Positions 1 through 9,356 of a stretch of DNA of 64,000 bases are shown piece by piece. Within the stretch, counting starts at the first letter, position 1. Each line of letters opens with the position of its first letter. Below the pieces are notes generated by a model. The model worked only from the letters and a program-made list of their open reading frames with translations, had not been told where the DNA came from and did no database searches. Position numbers and translations under genes: made by a program. Source of the stretch: Caldilineaceae bacterium (lineage in GTDB: Bacteria > Chloroflexota > Anaerolineae > Caldilineales > Caldilineaceae); the NCBI GenBank assembly GCA_020634815.1, contig JACKBA010000008.1, positions 62,001-126,000 of the forward strand, written 5' to 3'.

Positions 1-377
1 CCTTCGGGGAACATGCCGAGGACGTGCCCGCTCGTCACCACCTCCACGGCGTGCGTGATGGCTTCTTTGTCGCCATCACCGCGGTGGATGGGAAAGCAAC
101 CGTTGTAGGCAAGGAAACGACCGAACCAGCGATAGCGATCCATGAGTTCAGCCTTCACCATGAAGTAGATCTGGCGCGGCGACAGATAACTGATGACAAG
201 AAAGTCCGGCCCCATGGTGTGATTGCACGTCAGCACGCAACCGCCTTGCGGCGGGATGTGTTCGCGGCCCTCGATGGCAAGACGACAGAAGATCGGCTTG
301 ACCACCGACATGAAGAGGTGAACACCCTTCCAGGTCCAGATCGCGTCTTTGGGCGGCGGGACGATACCGGTCGGCAC
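1..377 (-). CDS. plsC: 1-acyl-sn-glycerol-3-phosphate acyltransferase (PlsC family), partial
   Basis: The reading frame runs off the left edge, so only the N-terminal ~125 residues are present. The translation contains the acyltransferase block I motif NHTMGPD (H-x4-D) at about residues 51-57, and it ends at the window edge in GMFPEG, the start of the FPEGTRS substrate-binding block. This family transfers an acyl chain to lysophosphatidate at the membrane during phospholipid synthesis. The GTG start at 377 is chosen because a TGA lies two codons upstream in frame and GGAG sits 6 bases before it. Which lipid intermediate is used cannot be told from this fragment. The gene may share a transcript with the minus-strand genes upstream, since only 31 bases separate it from the SirB1-like gene. 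Confidence 0.85.
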   Translation of the reverse strand, partial: MPTGIVPPPKDAIWTWKGVHLFMSVVKPIFCRLAIEGREHIPPQGGCVLTCNHTMGPDFLVISYLSPRQIYFMVKAELMDRYRWFGRFLAYNGCFPIHRGDGDKEAITHAVEVVTSGHVLGMFPE

Positions 378-408
378 AATTCACTCCAGTCGACTTGACA
401 GGTGAGAC

Positions 409-1280
409 TCAATTCAGGTGATTGAGCACATGGGTGATGCGGCGATGCATTGCGACGAGCTTGCGATCCTCGCTATCGAGCGGCGAGAGGTCGAAGGCGC
501 TCTGCACGTCGTCCGGGAAGAGATGGGGCAGCGCACCCAGCAGGGAAAAGTAGCGGCGCAGGTCATGGGCGGCTTCCTCCCACGCTTCCTGGCGAAAGTG
601 CAGCACGGCGCGATCGCGCCACAGGTGCGGATTCTCCGGCACCATGACGGCCTGCAGGCGCAGGACATCGAGCAGGCGGTCGACCTCGGAACGCATGAAA
701 TAAGCGGAGCGCAGGTTGTTGAGGATGCGCAGCGCCATGTCGCGCGCGGTCACCGGCTCGAACAACTCCTGGGTCAGCGTCATGCGCCGCCCGACGACCG
801 ATGCCAGGTATTCCTCGGCCTCCCAGGCTGCCACCACCGCGTTGTGAAACGGGTCGATCAGCCACTCGCCCTCACCGTCGACAAAGCGAGCCATGAAGTG
901 GTTGGGGAAGCCCAGACCGTCGACCCGCAGCCCCAGACGCCGGCCAATGGCGATACAGAGCAGGCAGAGCATGATGGGCAGCCCCGTACGCCGCTCAATG
1001 ACCGCATCGAGCAAGCTGTTACGCGGGTCGTAGTAATCGTCCTGGTTGCCATGAAAGGCCAGGTCGCCGGTGAAGACTTGCAGGAACTCGGCCGCGCTGG
1101 GCTGGTCGATGGTCGACGAGCCAAGGCGAGCGCCCGCCAGTTGCGCCAGCAGGTCGATGCGCGCAAGCTGGGCGGCCACATCCAGGTGCGGCGCAGCCAC
1201 GGCCGCGATGTCGAACGCGAGCAGTTCGACGCTCGCATCGGGCTGGTGCAGATGGGACGCAAAGGTCTCTACTACGCGCA

Positions 1281-1284
<4 letters not shown>
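409..1284 (-). CDS. SirB1/transglutaminase-like family protein
   Basis: A 291-aa soluble protein. The central block (about residues 60-150) reads DDYYDPRNSLLDAVI, then GLPIMLCLLCIAIGRRLGL, then GFPNHFMARF and WLIDPFHNA. This is the pattern of the SirB1/Transglut_core2 domain: RRTGLPIxL, a His in GxPxHFM and an Asp in LIDPF. The expected catalytic Cys position is followed by helices that resemble TPR repeats in the C-terminal third. Family members are poorly characterised and a true transglutaminase activity is not established. The start codon overlaps the stop of the upstream 592-aa gene by four bases (ATGA, 1281-1284), so the two are very probably translationally coupled and functionally linked. 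Confidence 0.8.
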
Positions 1285-3059
<1,775 letters not shown>

Positions 3060-3171
3060 GGCGCCTGTCTGCCTTCTCTATTGTTTGGCCAGATGACTCG
3101 GGCATCTGGTTCTGATGATCGACGTGCAGATTAGCACAAAGCAGGGCAAGGGGCAATCGGGCGAGGGATCA

Positions 3172-4029
3172 TCAGAAGAGGCTGAGCTGGCCTTCGGCGC
3201 CGTCGGGCGGCCAGTCGGGCAGGCTGACGCGGCCGGTCAGCAGTTCGCGCAGACGCCGCACGCTGGCCGGCGAGTGGCCTTCATAGGGGTTGTGCATGTA
3301 GCCGTAGACGGTACGACCGCGGCCGGTCAGTTCGGCGATGCGATCGGCCCAGCGCGCCAGATCCGCGTCGCGCAGCACTTGCAACTCCCGGTCACCCTGC
3401 GGGCCGTTACGGTCATCGCCGATCCAGCGGATGAGCGCAAAGTCGGGGCCGAGCCCTGCATCGACGCACTCGAGCCAGGTGTCGTAGAGATCCGCAGTCC
3501 CAATGCGGTCGACGAGCACCAGGGCGAAGTTGCGCTCGGCAAGAAAGCGGGCAAAGCTAGCGGTCATCAGGTCGGCGGCGCGCACCTCCACGGCCAGGCT
3601 CAGGTCGGGCGCTTCGGGGGCCAGCCAGTCCAGATAGGCGGCCAGGTCGCGGCGGTTCACGCGGCGGGTGAAATCGGGCGGGAACTGGAGGAAGGCGGGA
3701 CCCGCAGCCGGACCCAGGGCGCGCAGTGCGTCGAGAAAGGTACGGGTCAGATCGGTGCAGTCGACGAGGCGCCGGTCGTGCGTGATGGCACGCGGGAACT
3801 TCAGCACGTAGGTGAAACCGGCCGGTACGCTCTCTACCCAGTTGATGAGCGTGGACGGGGACGGGATCGCGTAGAAACTGGTGTTAACCTCGACGGTATC
3901 GAATTGGCTCGCATAATATGGCAAGTACTGGTTCTTGGGCACCCCGTCCGGGTAAAAGACGCCGCGCCAGGCATCGAAGAGCCAGGACGACGTACCGATA
4001 TGGACAGTGGGTTGGGACAGTTCTTGCAT
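3172..4029 (-). CDS. DUF72 domain-containing protein (YecE-like)
   Basis: A 285-aa protein of normal length for the family. It opens with the diagnostic HIGTSSWLFDAWRGVFYP segment, followed by YLPYYASQFDTVEVNTSFY (residues 36-54). Also present are FTYVLKFPRAITHDRRL and a C-terminal TVYGYMHNPYEGHSPASVR block. DUF72 adopts a TIM-barrel-like fold and its biochemical role is unknown. The gene is single, on the minus strand, divergent from amt1. The ATG at 4029 begins MQELSQPTVHIGTSS, the usual register for this family, which supports the start. Confidence 0.9.
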   Translation of the reverse strand: MQELSQPTVHIGTSSWLFDAWRGVFYPDGVPKNQYLPYYASQFDTVEVNTSFYAIPSPSTLINWVESVPAGFTYVLKFPRAITHDRRLVDCTDLTRTFLDALRALGPAAGPAFLQFPPDFTRRVNRRDLAAYLDWLAPEAPDLSLAVEVRAADLMTASFARFLAERNFALVLVDRIGTADLYDTWLECVDAGLGPDFALIRWIGDDRNGPQGDRELQVLRDADLARWADRIAELTGRGRTVYGYMHNPYEGHSPASVRRLRELLTGRVSLPDWPPDGAEGQLSLF

Positions 4030-4404
4030 GGGTCAGCCTTTGCGCGCCATTTTATCACCGCCTGCACGCTGCTCCGAAGTCATGATACGCCAGGCAGCGG
4101 GTGCGGATCGCCAACCTGCACGACGCGGCAGCACTCGGCCTTTGTGTACAGCGGCCCATTGCGACCCAATGGTCAAGTTTTGGAGAAGACGCACAAGTTT
4201 TCTTGGGCATACCGCACATTTGACCCCACAAACACGGCTCCAGCCGGTGAAATACGCCAAGCATTTGCCCGCCAGCGTTGTGCACTATGCACATTGCCCG
4301 GCAAGGTCCGATCCTCTATTCTGTAGCTGAACTTGTGAAGGAATGCACAGGGTCAAAAACAGCGCGAATCAATCATTTATCAATTGCAGGAGGATCTCAC
4401 TCTA
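4030..4404. promoter_or_regulatory. Gene-free divergent region upstream of amt1 with three CRP/FNR-like palindromes
   Basis: This 375-base gap holds no convincing gene. It has three sites of the form TTGnGn-N5/6-nCACAn on the amt1 side: TTGGGC-N5-GCACAT (4203-4219), TTGTGC-N5-GCACAT (4278-4294) and TTGTGA-N6-GCACAG (4333-4350). A -10-like TCTATT at 4315-4320 would put +1 near 4327, so the second site is centred about -41, the class II activator position. The third site would lie just downstream of +1, where a bound protein would repress. The amt1 ribosome site AGGAGG is at 4388-4393. The sites are seen directly; the regulator is inferred. Confidence 0.45.
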
Positions 4405-5721
4405 ATGGTCAATCGCCTAACCCGTGCCGTACCGATAGCGCTCTTGCTGAGTTTGATGGCAACCAGCGCCTTTGCCCAAGATGGCGAAATCTCGGCGGCC
4501 GAAGTCACCTATGCGATCAACAATTTCGCTCTTTTAATCTGCGCCGTGCTGGTGCTCTTTATGCAGGCCGGCTTTGCCCTGGTCGAGCTTGGCTTCAACT
4601 CGTCGAAAAACGTCGTCAACATCATGTTCAAGAACTTTCTGGACATGGCGTTGGGCGTCATGATCTACTGGTTCGTCGGCTTCGGCATCATGTACGGCGC
4701 GTCGCAGATCATCCCCGGGTTCCTGACGTGGGGAGGCTTCGGGGTCAGCGAAGTATCCGCCGGGCCGGAGGGCCTGAACCCGCAGGCGAACTTCCTCTTC
4801 CAGGTTGCCTTCGCGGCCACAGCCGCCACCATCGTCTCCGGCGCCGTCGCCGGCCGCATCAAGGTGAGCGCCTACCTCATCTACACCGTCTTCATCACCG
4901 CCATCGTCTATCCCATCAGCGGCTACTGGCAGTGGGGCGGCGGCTGGCTCAGCCAGATGGGCTTCCACGACTTTGCCGGCTCGCTCGTCGTGCATGCCGT
5001 GGGTGGCTTCGCCGGCCTGGCGGGCGCCATTGTGCTCGGCCCGCGTATCGGTCGCTTCGCCAAGGATTCGCCCAAGCACGCCTTTGCGCCGCATAACTAT
5101 GCCTTTGCCGGTCTTGGCGTCTTCATTCTCTGGATCGGCTGGTACGGCTTCAATCCGGGCAGCCAGCTTGCCTTCGTCGGCCAGGCCAACACCGATGCCG
5201 TCATGCTGATCGCCGTCAACACGACCCTGGCCGCCGGCGCGGGCGCCGTTGCCGCGCTCTTCCTGTCGTGGTTCCTTCTCAAGCGCCCCGACCTCGGCTC
5301 CGCCCTGAATGGCGCGCTGGCCGGGCTGGTCTCCATCACCGCCAACTGCGACGCCGTGACCAACACCGAGTCGCTCATCATCGGCGCCATCGGCGGACTT
5401 CTGGTTGTACTGGCCACCATCATGCTCGAACGCCTGAAGATCGACGACCCGGTCGGCGCTTTCCCGGTGCACGGCGTCGGCGGTCTGTGGGCCGGCATCG
5501 CCACGGCCATCTTTGGCGGCTACGCGCTGACGACGCAGATCATCGGGTCGGTTGCCATTGCTGCCTGGGCATTCGTCATGTGCTTCATCCTCTTTGCCAT
5601 CCTGAAGGCCATGGGCCAGTTGCGCGTCTCGCCGGAAGAGGAAGAAGTCGGCCTCGACCTGACCGAGCACGGCACCGAGGCCTACTCACTCACCGGCCTG
5701 GGCGTGTTGAGCAGCGACTGA
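4405..5721 (+). CDS. amtB: Ammonium transporter 1 (Amt family)
   Basis: A 438-aa polytopic membrane protein with a cleavable signal peptide (MVNRLTRAVPIALLLSLMAT, cut after SAFA). About eleven membrane segments follow. The twin pore histidines expected of Amt/AmtB occur in the SLVVHAVGG and FPVHGVGG motifs. The segment FMQAGFALVELGFNSSKN is the canonical first Amt helix. It carries ammonium across the cytoplasmic membrane. The ATG at 4405 is chosen because AGGAGG lies upstream at 4388-4393; a TTG 21 bases earlier would add residues before the signal peptide. The C-terminus ends LDLTEHGTEAY plus a short tail, the usual region for PII contact. A strong terminator follows at 5757. Confidence 0.95.
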   Translation: MVNRLTRAVPIALLLSLMATSAFAQDGEISAAEVTYAINNFALLICAVLVLFMQAGFALVELGFNSSKNVVNIMFKNFLDMALGVMIYWFVGFGIMYGASQIIPGFLTWGGFGVSEVSAGPEGLNPQANFLFQVAFAATAATIVSGAVAGRIKVSAYLIYTVFITAIVYPISGYWQWGGGWLSQMGFHDFAGSLVVHAVGGFAGLAGAIVLGPRIGRFAKDSPKHAFAPHNYAFAGLGVFILWIGWYGFNPGSQLAFVGQANTDAVMLIAVNTTLAAGAGAVAALFLSWFLLKRPDLGSALNGALAGLVSITANCDAVTNTESLIIGAIGGLLVVLATIMLERLKIDDPVGAFPVHGVGGLWAGIATAIFGGYALTTQIIGSVAIAAWAFVMCFILFAILKAMGQLRVSPEEEEVGLDLTEHGTEAYSLTGLGVLSSD

Positions 5722-5756
5722 CCGCTCGGCGCGCATAGCTCCAACGAGCCGTTCCG

Positions 5757-5797
5757 GACCCGTCGTTCCTGTTGATGACAGGAGCGGCGGGTCTTTT
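5757..5797 (+). terminator. Rho-independent terminator after amt1
   Basis: A 15-base left arm (GACCCGTCGTTCCTG, 5757-5771), a 7-base loop and a right arm (CAGGAGCGGCGGGTC, 5779-5793) pair along their full length, with two G-U pairs. TTTT follows. It lies 36 bases after the amt1 stop. Confidence 0.9.
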
Positions 5798-5829
5798 CTA
5801 TTTGCCCGCCAGGAAAGCTCGGGCAGTTG

Positions 5830-5858
5830 TTTACAAAGCCCGCCACTTCCGGTACTAT
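5830..5858 (+). promoter_or_regulatory. Sigma70-type promoter of the Ser/Thr kinase gene
   Basis: TTTACA (5830-5835), a 17-base spacer and TACTAT (5853-5858). The predicted start of transcription is near 5865, which leaves a leader of only about 20 bases before the ATG at 5884. It follows directly on the amt1 terminator, so the kinase is probably transcribed on its own. Confidence 0.65.
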
Positions 5859-5883
5859 TGCTGCACGGATTGGCGAACGCACC

Positions 5884-6828
5884 ATGAACAACAGCCCGCT
5901 CACCACGCTTCCCCAAGGATACCGGGGGCAGCCGCCCGAACAGCCGCTGCAACGGCTCGGACCCTACCAGATCGAGAGCGTTCTCGGTCAGGGGGCGGCC
6001 GCCATGGTCTATCGCGCCCGCCGGCCGGATGGCTCCATCGTCGCACTCAAGGTGCTGCACCGCGCGGCCGGCGCCGATGCCAAGATCCGCGATGCCTTCC
6101 AGCACGAAGCCAAGATTCTGCTCAAACTGAACCACCCAGGCATCGTGCGCGCCATGGATGCCGGCCAGATGGACGGCCACTACTACATGACGTTGGCCCT
6201 GATCGGCGGGCAGACCGTCGACGCCCTCCTGCTGCGCCAGAAGAAGCTCGGCGAGGTGCCCACGATTGATATCGGCATGCAGGTGGCCAACACGCTCGAC
6301 TATCTGCACAGCCAGCGCATCGTGCACCGCGACATCAAGCCGGGCAACATCCTGCTAAACGAGCGCAGCCGCGCGCTCCTCTTCGACTTCGGCGCCGCCA
6401 TCGATCTGAATAGCGACGCGCCGATCGCCGGGCAGATCTACGGCACGCCGGCCTTCCTGGCGCCCGAACAGGCACGCGGCGACGCCACCATCGACGGACG
6501 CGCCGACATCTACGCGCTGGGCGGCACGCTCTATCGCATGGTCGCCGGACGCAAGCCCTTCTACGGAACACGCGGTGAGTTGCTGGAGGCCCATCTGACC
6601 GCACCCCCACCCCGCCCCTCGCAATTCGCCTACGTGTCGCCGGCGCTGGAGGCTGCCATCCTCAAGGCGCTGGCCAAGGAACCGGCGGATCGCTTCCAAA
6701 CCGGCGCCGAGTTTGCAGCCGCCCTGGACGCAACGCGCAACGCGACCGAGCCCGACCCACCGCCCAACCAGGAACTTCCGCAGCGTTTCCTGCACTGGCT
6801 GCGCAGCGCCATTGCTCCGGGCGAGTAG
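5884..6828 (+). CDS. Serine/threonine protein kinase, cytosolic
   Basis: A 314-aa Hanks-type kinase. Visible motifs in order: glycine loop LGQGAAAMVYRA; VAIK-type lysine in IVALKVLH; catalytic loop HRDIKPGNILLN; DFG in LLFDFGAA; activation segment end YGTPAFLAPEQARG (APE replaced by PEQ as in many Pkn kinases); and GRADIYALGGTLYRMVAG. All catalytic residues (Lys, His-Arg-Asp, Asn, Asp) are present, so it should be active. There is no membrane helix and no PASTA or sensor domain; only a proline-rich tail of about 45 residues follows the kinase domain. The gene lies between two ammonium transporter genes, so a role in nitrogen signalling is plausible but unproven. ATG 5884 has only a weak ribosome site. 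Confidence 0.92.
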   Translation: MNNSPLTTLPQGYRGQPPEQPLQRLGPYQIESVLGQGAAAMVYRARRPDGSIVALKVLHRAAGADAKIRDAFQHEAKILLKLNHPGIVRAMDAGQMDGHYYMTLALIGGQTVDALLLRQKKLGEVPTIDIGMQVANTLDYLHSQRIVHRDIKPGNILLNERSRALLFDFGAAIDLNSDAPIAGQIYGTPAFLAPEQARGDATIDGRADIYALGGTLYRMVAGRKPFYGTRGELLEAHLTAPPPRPSQFAYVSPALEAAILKALAKEPADRFQTGAEFAAALDATRNATEPDPPPNQELPQRFLHWLRSAIAPGE

Positions 6829-7171
6829 CGCCACCGTTCTCCACCGCCGACAATCCACCGTCTGCAATTGGCTGCGCGCCCGCCGCCTGCCACATGTACG
6901 ATCTGCACGAAACATTTGTGCACTTTTCACGCGGCCGGCGATCCGCACAGAATTTGGGCATTTCGCACAATACGTTGCTCAGACTAGGCAACACTCACAG
7001 ATTTCGGCAATCCCGCACAGGAGTGTGCGGCAATTTATCGTGCAAACAAGCCGTAGCAACCAGCGCGCTTATTGGCTATCCTCTGGTGGACACCGCCGCA
7101 GGCTCAGTGCCGTGCCCCGGCGGTGTCTGCGTATGCTAATGTGGTCTCAATCAAGAGGAGCAATTTTCCGT
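6829..7171 (+). promoter_or_regulatory. Gene-free leader/promoter region of amt2 with inverted repeats
   Basis: This gap of 343 bases carries no gene. It holds TTGGGC-N5-GCACAA (6954-6970), closely matching the sites upstream of amt1 and sdh. It also holds CCGCACA-GGAG-TGTGCGG (7013-7030) and a TTGTGC half-site (6916-6921). The block from CGCACA through TTGGGCAT to CGCACA recurs before both transporters. A possible -10 (TATGCT, 7132-7137) lies close to the ribosome site AAGAGGAG (7153-7160), but I see no matching -35. Confidence 0.4.
7089..7127 (+). promoter_or_regulatory. Inverted repeat/hairpin just upstream of amt2
   Basis: GACACCGCCG (7089-7098) and CGGCGGTGTC (7118-7127) are perfect 10-base arms with a 19-base loop, 44 bases before the amt2 ATG. 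There is no T tract. It could be an mRNA leader structure or a protein-binding site. Confidence 0.45.
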
Positions 7172-8764
7172 ATGAATGGTCGTCGGATATTCGTGATTTC
7201 ACTGCTTGTCGGGCTGCTGGTGCTTGCGCTGCCCAGCCTGGCCCTGGCCCAGGACGGCACAAACCTGGACGCCGTCGCCGCCACCACCCAGGACACCACA
7301 ACGAGCCTGAATGTGCTGTGGGTCATGCTGGCCGGCTTTCTCGTTTTCTTCATGCAGGCAGGGTTTGCGCTGGTCGAAACCGGGTTCACCCGCGCCAAGA
7401 ATGTCGCCCACACCATGATGATGAACATGATGGTCTTCTGCGTGGGCGCGCTGGGGTACTGGCTGGTGGGTTTCGCCCTGCAGTTCGGCGCGGTCAACCA
7501 CACCTACCCCGACATCAGCAATCTGGGGGCATGGGCCTTTTCGCCGGTGACGCTGGGCGACTGGAGCGGCGTGCTGGACAGCGGCATCATCCTCAACGGC
7601 CAGTGGGGCGTCATGGGGCTGAGCGGCTTTATGCTGGCGGGCGTGAGCGCCAACATCGGCGTGCTGGCCTTCTTCCTCTTTCAGATGGTCTTCATGGACA
7701 CTGCCGCCACCATTCCCACCGGCTCCATGGCCGAACGGCTCAACTTCAAGGGCTTCATCGCCATGGGGCTGTGGGTGAGCATGTTCATCTATCCGCTCGT
7801 CGGCATGTGGGTGTGGGGCGGCGGCTGGCTCGCCAACCTGGGCCGCACCATGGGCTGGGGTAACGGCGCGGTCGACTTTGCCGGCTCGGGCGTGGTGCAC
7901 ATGATCGGCGGCGTGACGGCTCTGGTCGGCGCCATCGTCATCGGCCCGCGCATCGGCCGCTTCAACAAGAACGGCACGGCCAATGCCATTCCGGGCCATA
8001 ACATCCCCATGGGCATCCTTGGCACGATCATCCTCTTCTTCGGCTGGTTCGGCTTCAACCCCGGCTCGGCCCTGGGCTTTACGGGCGGATTCCGCGACCT
8101 GGCCGTCATCGCGGCGGTGAACACGCTGCTGGCCGGCGCGGCGGGCGGCATGTCAGCCATGTTCTACATGTGGTGGTTCGGCCCGTCCAAGAAACCGGAT
8201 CCCGGCATGTCGGTCAACGGTGTGCTGGCCGGGCTGGTCGCCATCACGGCGCCGTGCGCGTTCGTGGACCCGTGGGCAGCGGTCGTGATCGGCGTCATCG
8301 CCGGCGTGCTCGTGGCCGCGGCGACCTTCGCCCTTGAGAAGATGCACATCGACGACCCTGTCGGCGCGGCGCCGGTGCACATGGTCAACGGCATGTGGGG
8401 CGTGCTGGCGGTGGGCATCTTTGCCAACGGCAACCCGCTGACCGCCGCCTGGAACGGCGTCGCCACGCCCGTCACCGGCCTGCTCTACGGCGGCACGACC
8501 CAGATCATTGCCCAACTCGTCGAAGTCGTGGCGATCTTTGTCACCGTCTTCGTGCTCGGCTTCGTCTTTTTCAAGGTGCTCAACGCCATGGGCATCCTGC
8601 GCTCCAAGCCCGAGGACGAGCTGGCCGGCCTGGACCTGCCCGAAATGGGTGCGCCCGGCTACACCAACGACGACATGGTGATGCATGGCGGCCTGGTTGG
8701 CCCGCGCTTCAAGGGCTCGACCAGCGCGCTGCGTTCGGCCGCAACGACCATTCTGCCACACTGA
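7172..8764 (+). CDS. amtB: Ammonium transporter 2 (Amt family)
   Basis: A 530-aa Amt protein, longer than amt1. It begins with a signal peptide (VISLLVGLLVLALPSLALAQ) and then the classic FMQAGFALVETGFTRAKN helix. Pore histidines are seen in SGVVHMIGG and APVHMVNGMWG. Compared with amt1 it has an insertion of roughly 40 residues after the second helix (SNLGAWAFSPVTLGDWSGVL and following) and a longer C-terminal tail. The start at ATG 7172 is set by the signal peptide and AAGAGGAG upstream; the open frame extends much further upstream but that part is low-quality, non-family sequence. It is followed at 70 bases by the PII gene, the conserved amtB-glnK arrangement. The two transporters probably differ in affinity or regulation. 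Confidence 0.94.
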   Translation: MNGRRIFVISLLVGLLVLALPSLALAQDGTNLDAVAATTQDTTTSLNVLWVMLAGFLVFFMQAGFALVETGFTRAKNVAHTMMMNMMVFCVGALGYWLVGFALQFGAVNHTYPDISNLGAWAFSPVTLGDWSGVLDSGIILNGQWGVMGLSGFMLAGVSANIGVLAFFLFQMVFMDTAATIPTGSMAERLNFKGFIAMGLWVSMFIYPLVGMWVWGGGWLANLGRTMGWGNGAVDFAGSGVVHMIGGVTALVGAIVIGPRIGRFNKNGTANAIPGHNIPMGILGTIILFFGWFGFNPGSALGFTGGFRDLAVIAAVNTLLAGAAGGMSAMFYMWWFGPSKKPDPGMSVNGVLAGLVAITAPCAFVDPWAAVVIGVIAGVLVAAATFALEKMHIDDPVGAAPVHMVNGMWGVLAVGIFANGNPLTAAWNGVATPVTGLLYGGTTQIIAQLVEVVAIFVTVFVLGFVFFKVLNAMGILRSKPEDELAGLDLPEMGAPGYTNDDMVMHGGLVGPRFKGSTSALRSAATTILPH

Positions 8765-8775
8765 TCATTCACGCC

Positions 8776-8821
8776 GCCGGTGCAGGTGAAGTGTACCTGC
8801 ACCGGCACGCCAGAATTCTGG
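8776..8821 (+). promoter_or_regulatory. Intercistronic hairpin and palindrome between amt2 and the PII gene
   Basis: GCCGGTGCAGGT (8776-8787) and ACCTGCACCGGC (8795-8806) form a perfect 12-base-pair stem with a 7-base loop. It is followed at once by the perfect palindrome CCAGAATTCTGG (8810-8821), whose end contributes to the PII ribosome site. No T tract is present, so this is more likely a processing or attenuation structure, or an operator, than a terminator. Confidence 0.55.
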
Positions 8822-8834
8822 AGAAACAGGAATC

Positions 8835-9230
8835 ATGACCAAGAAGCTCGAAGCAATCATTCGCGAAGAATCGCTACAGGATGTCAAGGACGCGCTGCGT
8901 GAGATCGGCATCGTCGGACTCAATGTCCACGAGGTGCACGGCCACGGGCGCGAGGGGGGGATCGAGTTGTCGTGGCGCGGCACTTCCTACCAGATGGACC
9001 TGCTGCCGAAGATCCAGGTCAACATCATTCTCAGCGACCACAACGTCGAACGCACCATCGATACCATCATTGCGGCGTCGCGCACGGGCAAAGAAGGCGA
9101 CGGCATCATCTTCATCTATCCGGTGGACGATGTCATCCGCATCCGCACCGGCGAGCGCGGCACCGAGGCGCTCCACTACAAGGACGACATCGACGAGCGC
9201 ACCGCAAAAGCTCCGGCGGCCAAACGCTAG
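8835..9230 (+). CDS. glnK: PII-family nitrogen regulator (GlnK/GlnB-like)
   Basis: A 131-aa PII protein. The N-terminal strand MTKKLEAIIREESLQDVKDA, the T-loop region ending SWRGTSYQMDLLPK, and the C-terminal signature GKEGDGIIFIYPVDDVIRIR are clear. PII trimers bind ATP/ADP and 2-oxoglutarate and plug AmtB pores when nitrogen is plentiful. The T-loop Tyr equivalent to E. coli Tyr51 is kept (in TSYQM) and so is the Lys of LPK. The GRQKGH stretch is replaced by GREGGI and is one residue shorter, so the residue equivalent to Gln39 is altered. The protein also carries a 15-residue C-terminal extension. Linkage to amt2 points to a GlnK role. GGAG sits upstream of ATG 8835. Confidence 0.93.
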   Translation: MTKKLEAIIREESLQDVKDALREIGIVGLNVHEVHGHGREGGIELSWRGTSYQMDLLPKIQVNIILSDHNVERTIDTIIAASRTGKEGDGIIFIYPVDDVIRIRTGERGTEALHYKDDIDERTAKAPAAKR

Positions 9231-9293
9231 GCACGCCTGCCAACACCGCTGTGCTCCGATGCGCGCTGTCTGACGAGCACACATTCCTTCACA

Positions 9294-9330
9294 AAGACGG
9301 CCCGGCCAGATTTTCTGGCCGGGCCGTCTT
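9294..9330. terminator. Bidirectional terminator between glnK and sdhB
   Basis: AAGACGGCCCGGCCAGA (9294-9310), loop TTT and TCTGGCCGGGCCGTCTT (9314-9330) form a perfect 17-base-pair stem. It lies between two convergent genes. A-rich and T-rich flanks on the two sides allow it to work in both directions. Confidence 0.88.
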
Positions 9331-9356
9331 CCTTTGTCGGTTCACACGCTTGCGGG

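Noticed and set aside
4033..4260. 75-aa minus-strand ORF just before the DUF72 gene
   Set aside because: Overlaps the CRP-like sites of the amt1 promoter, has no ribosome site and no protein-like composition.
6713..7171. N-terminal extension of amt2 by 153 codons
   Set aside because: The extension overlaps the kinase gene and promoter and shows no Amt similarity; the signal peptide and AAGAGGAG place the start at 7172.
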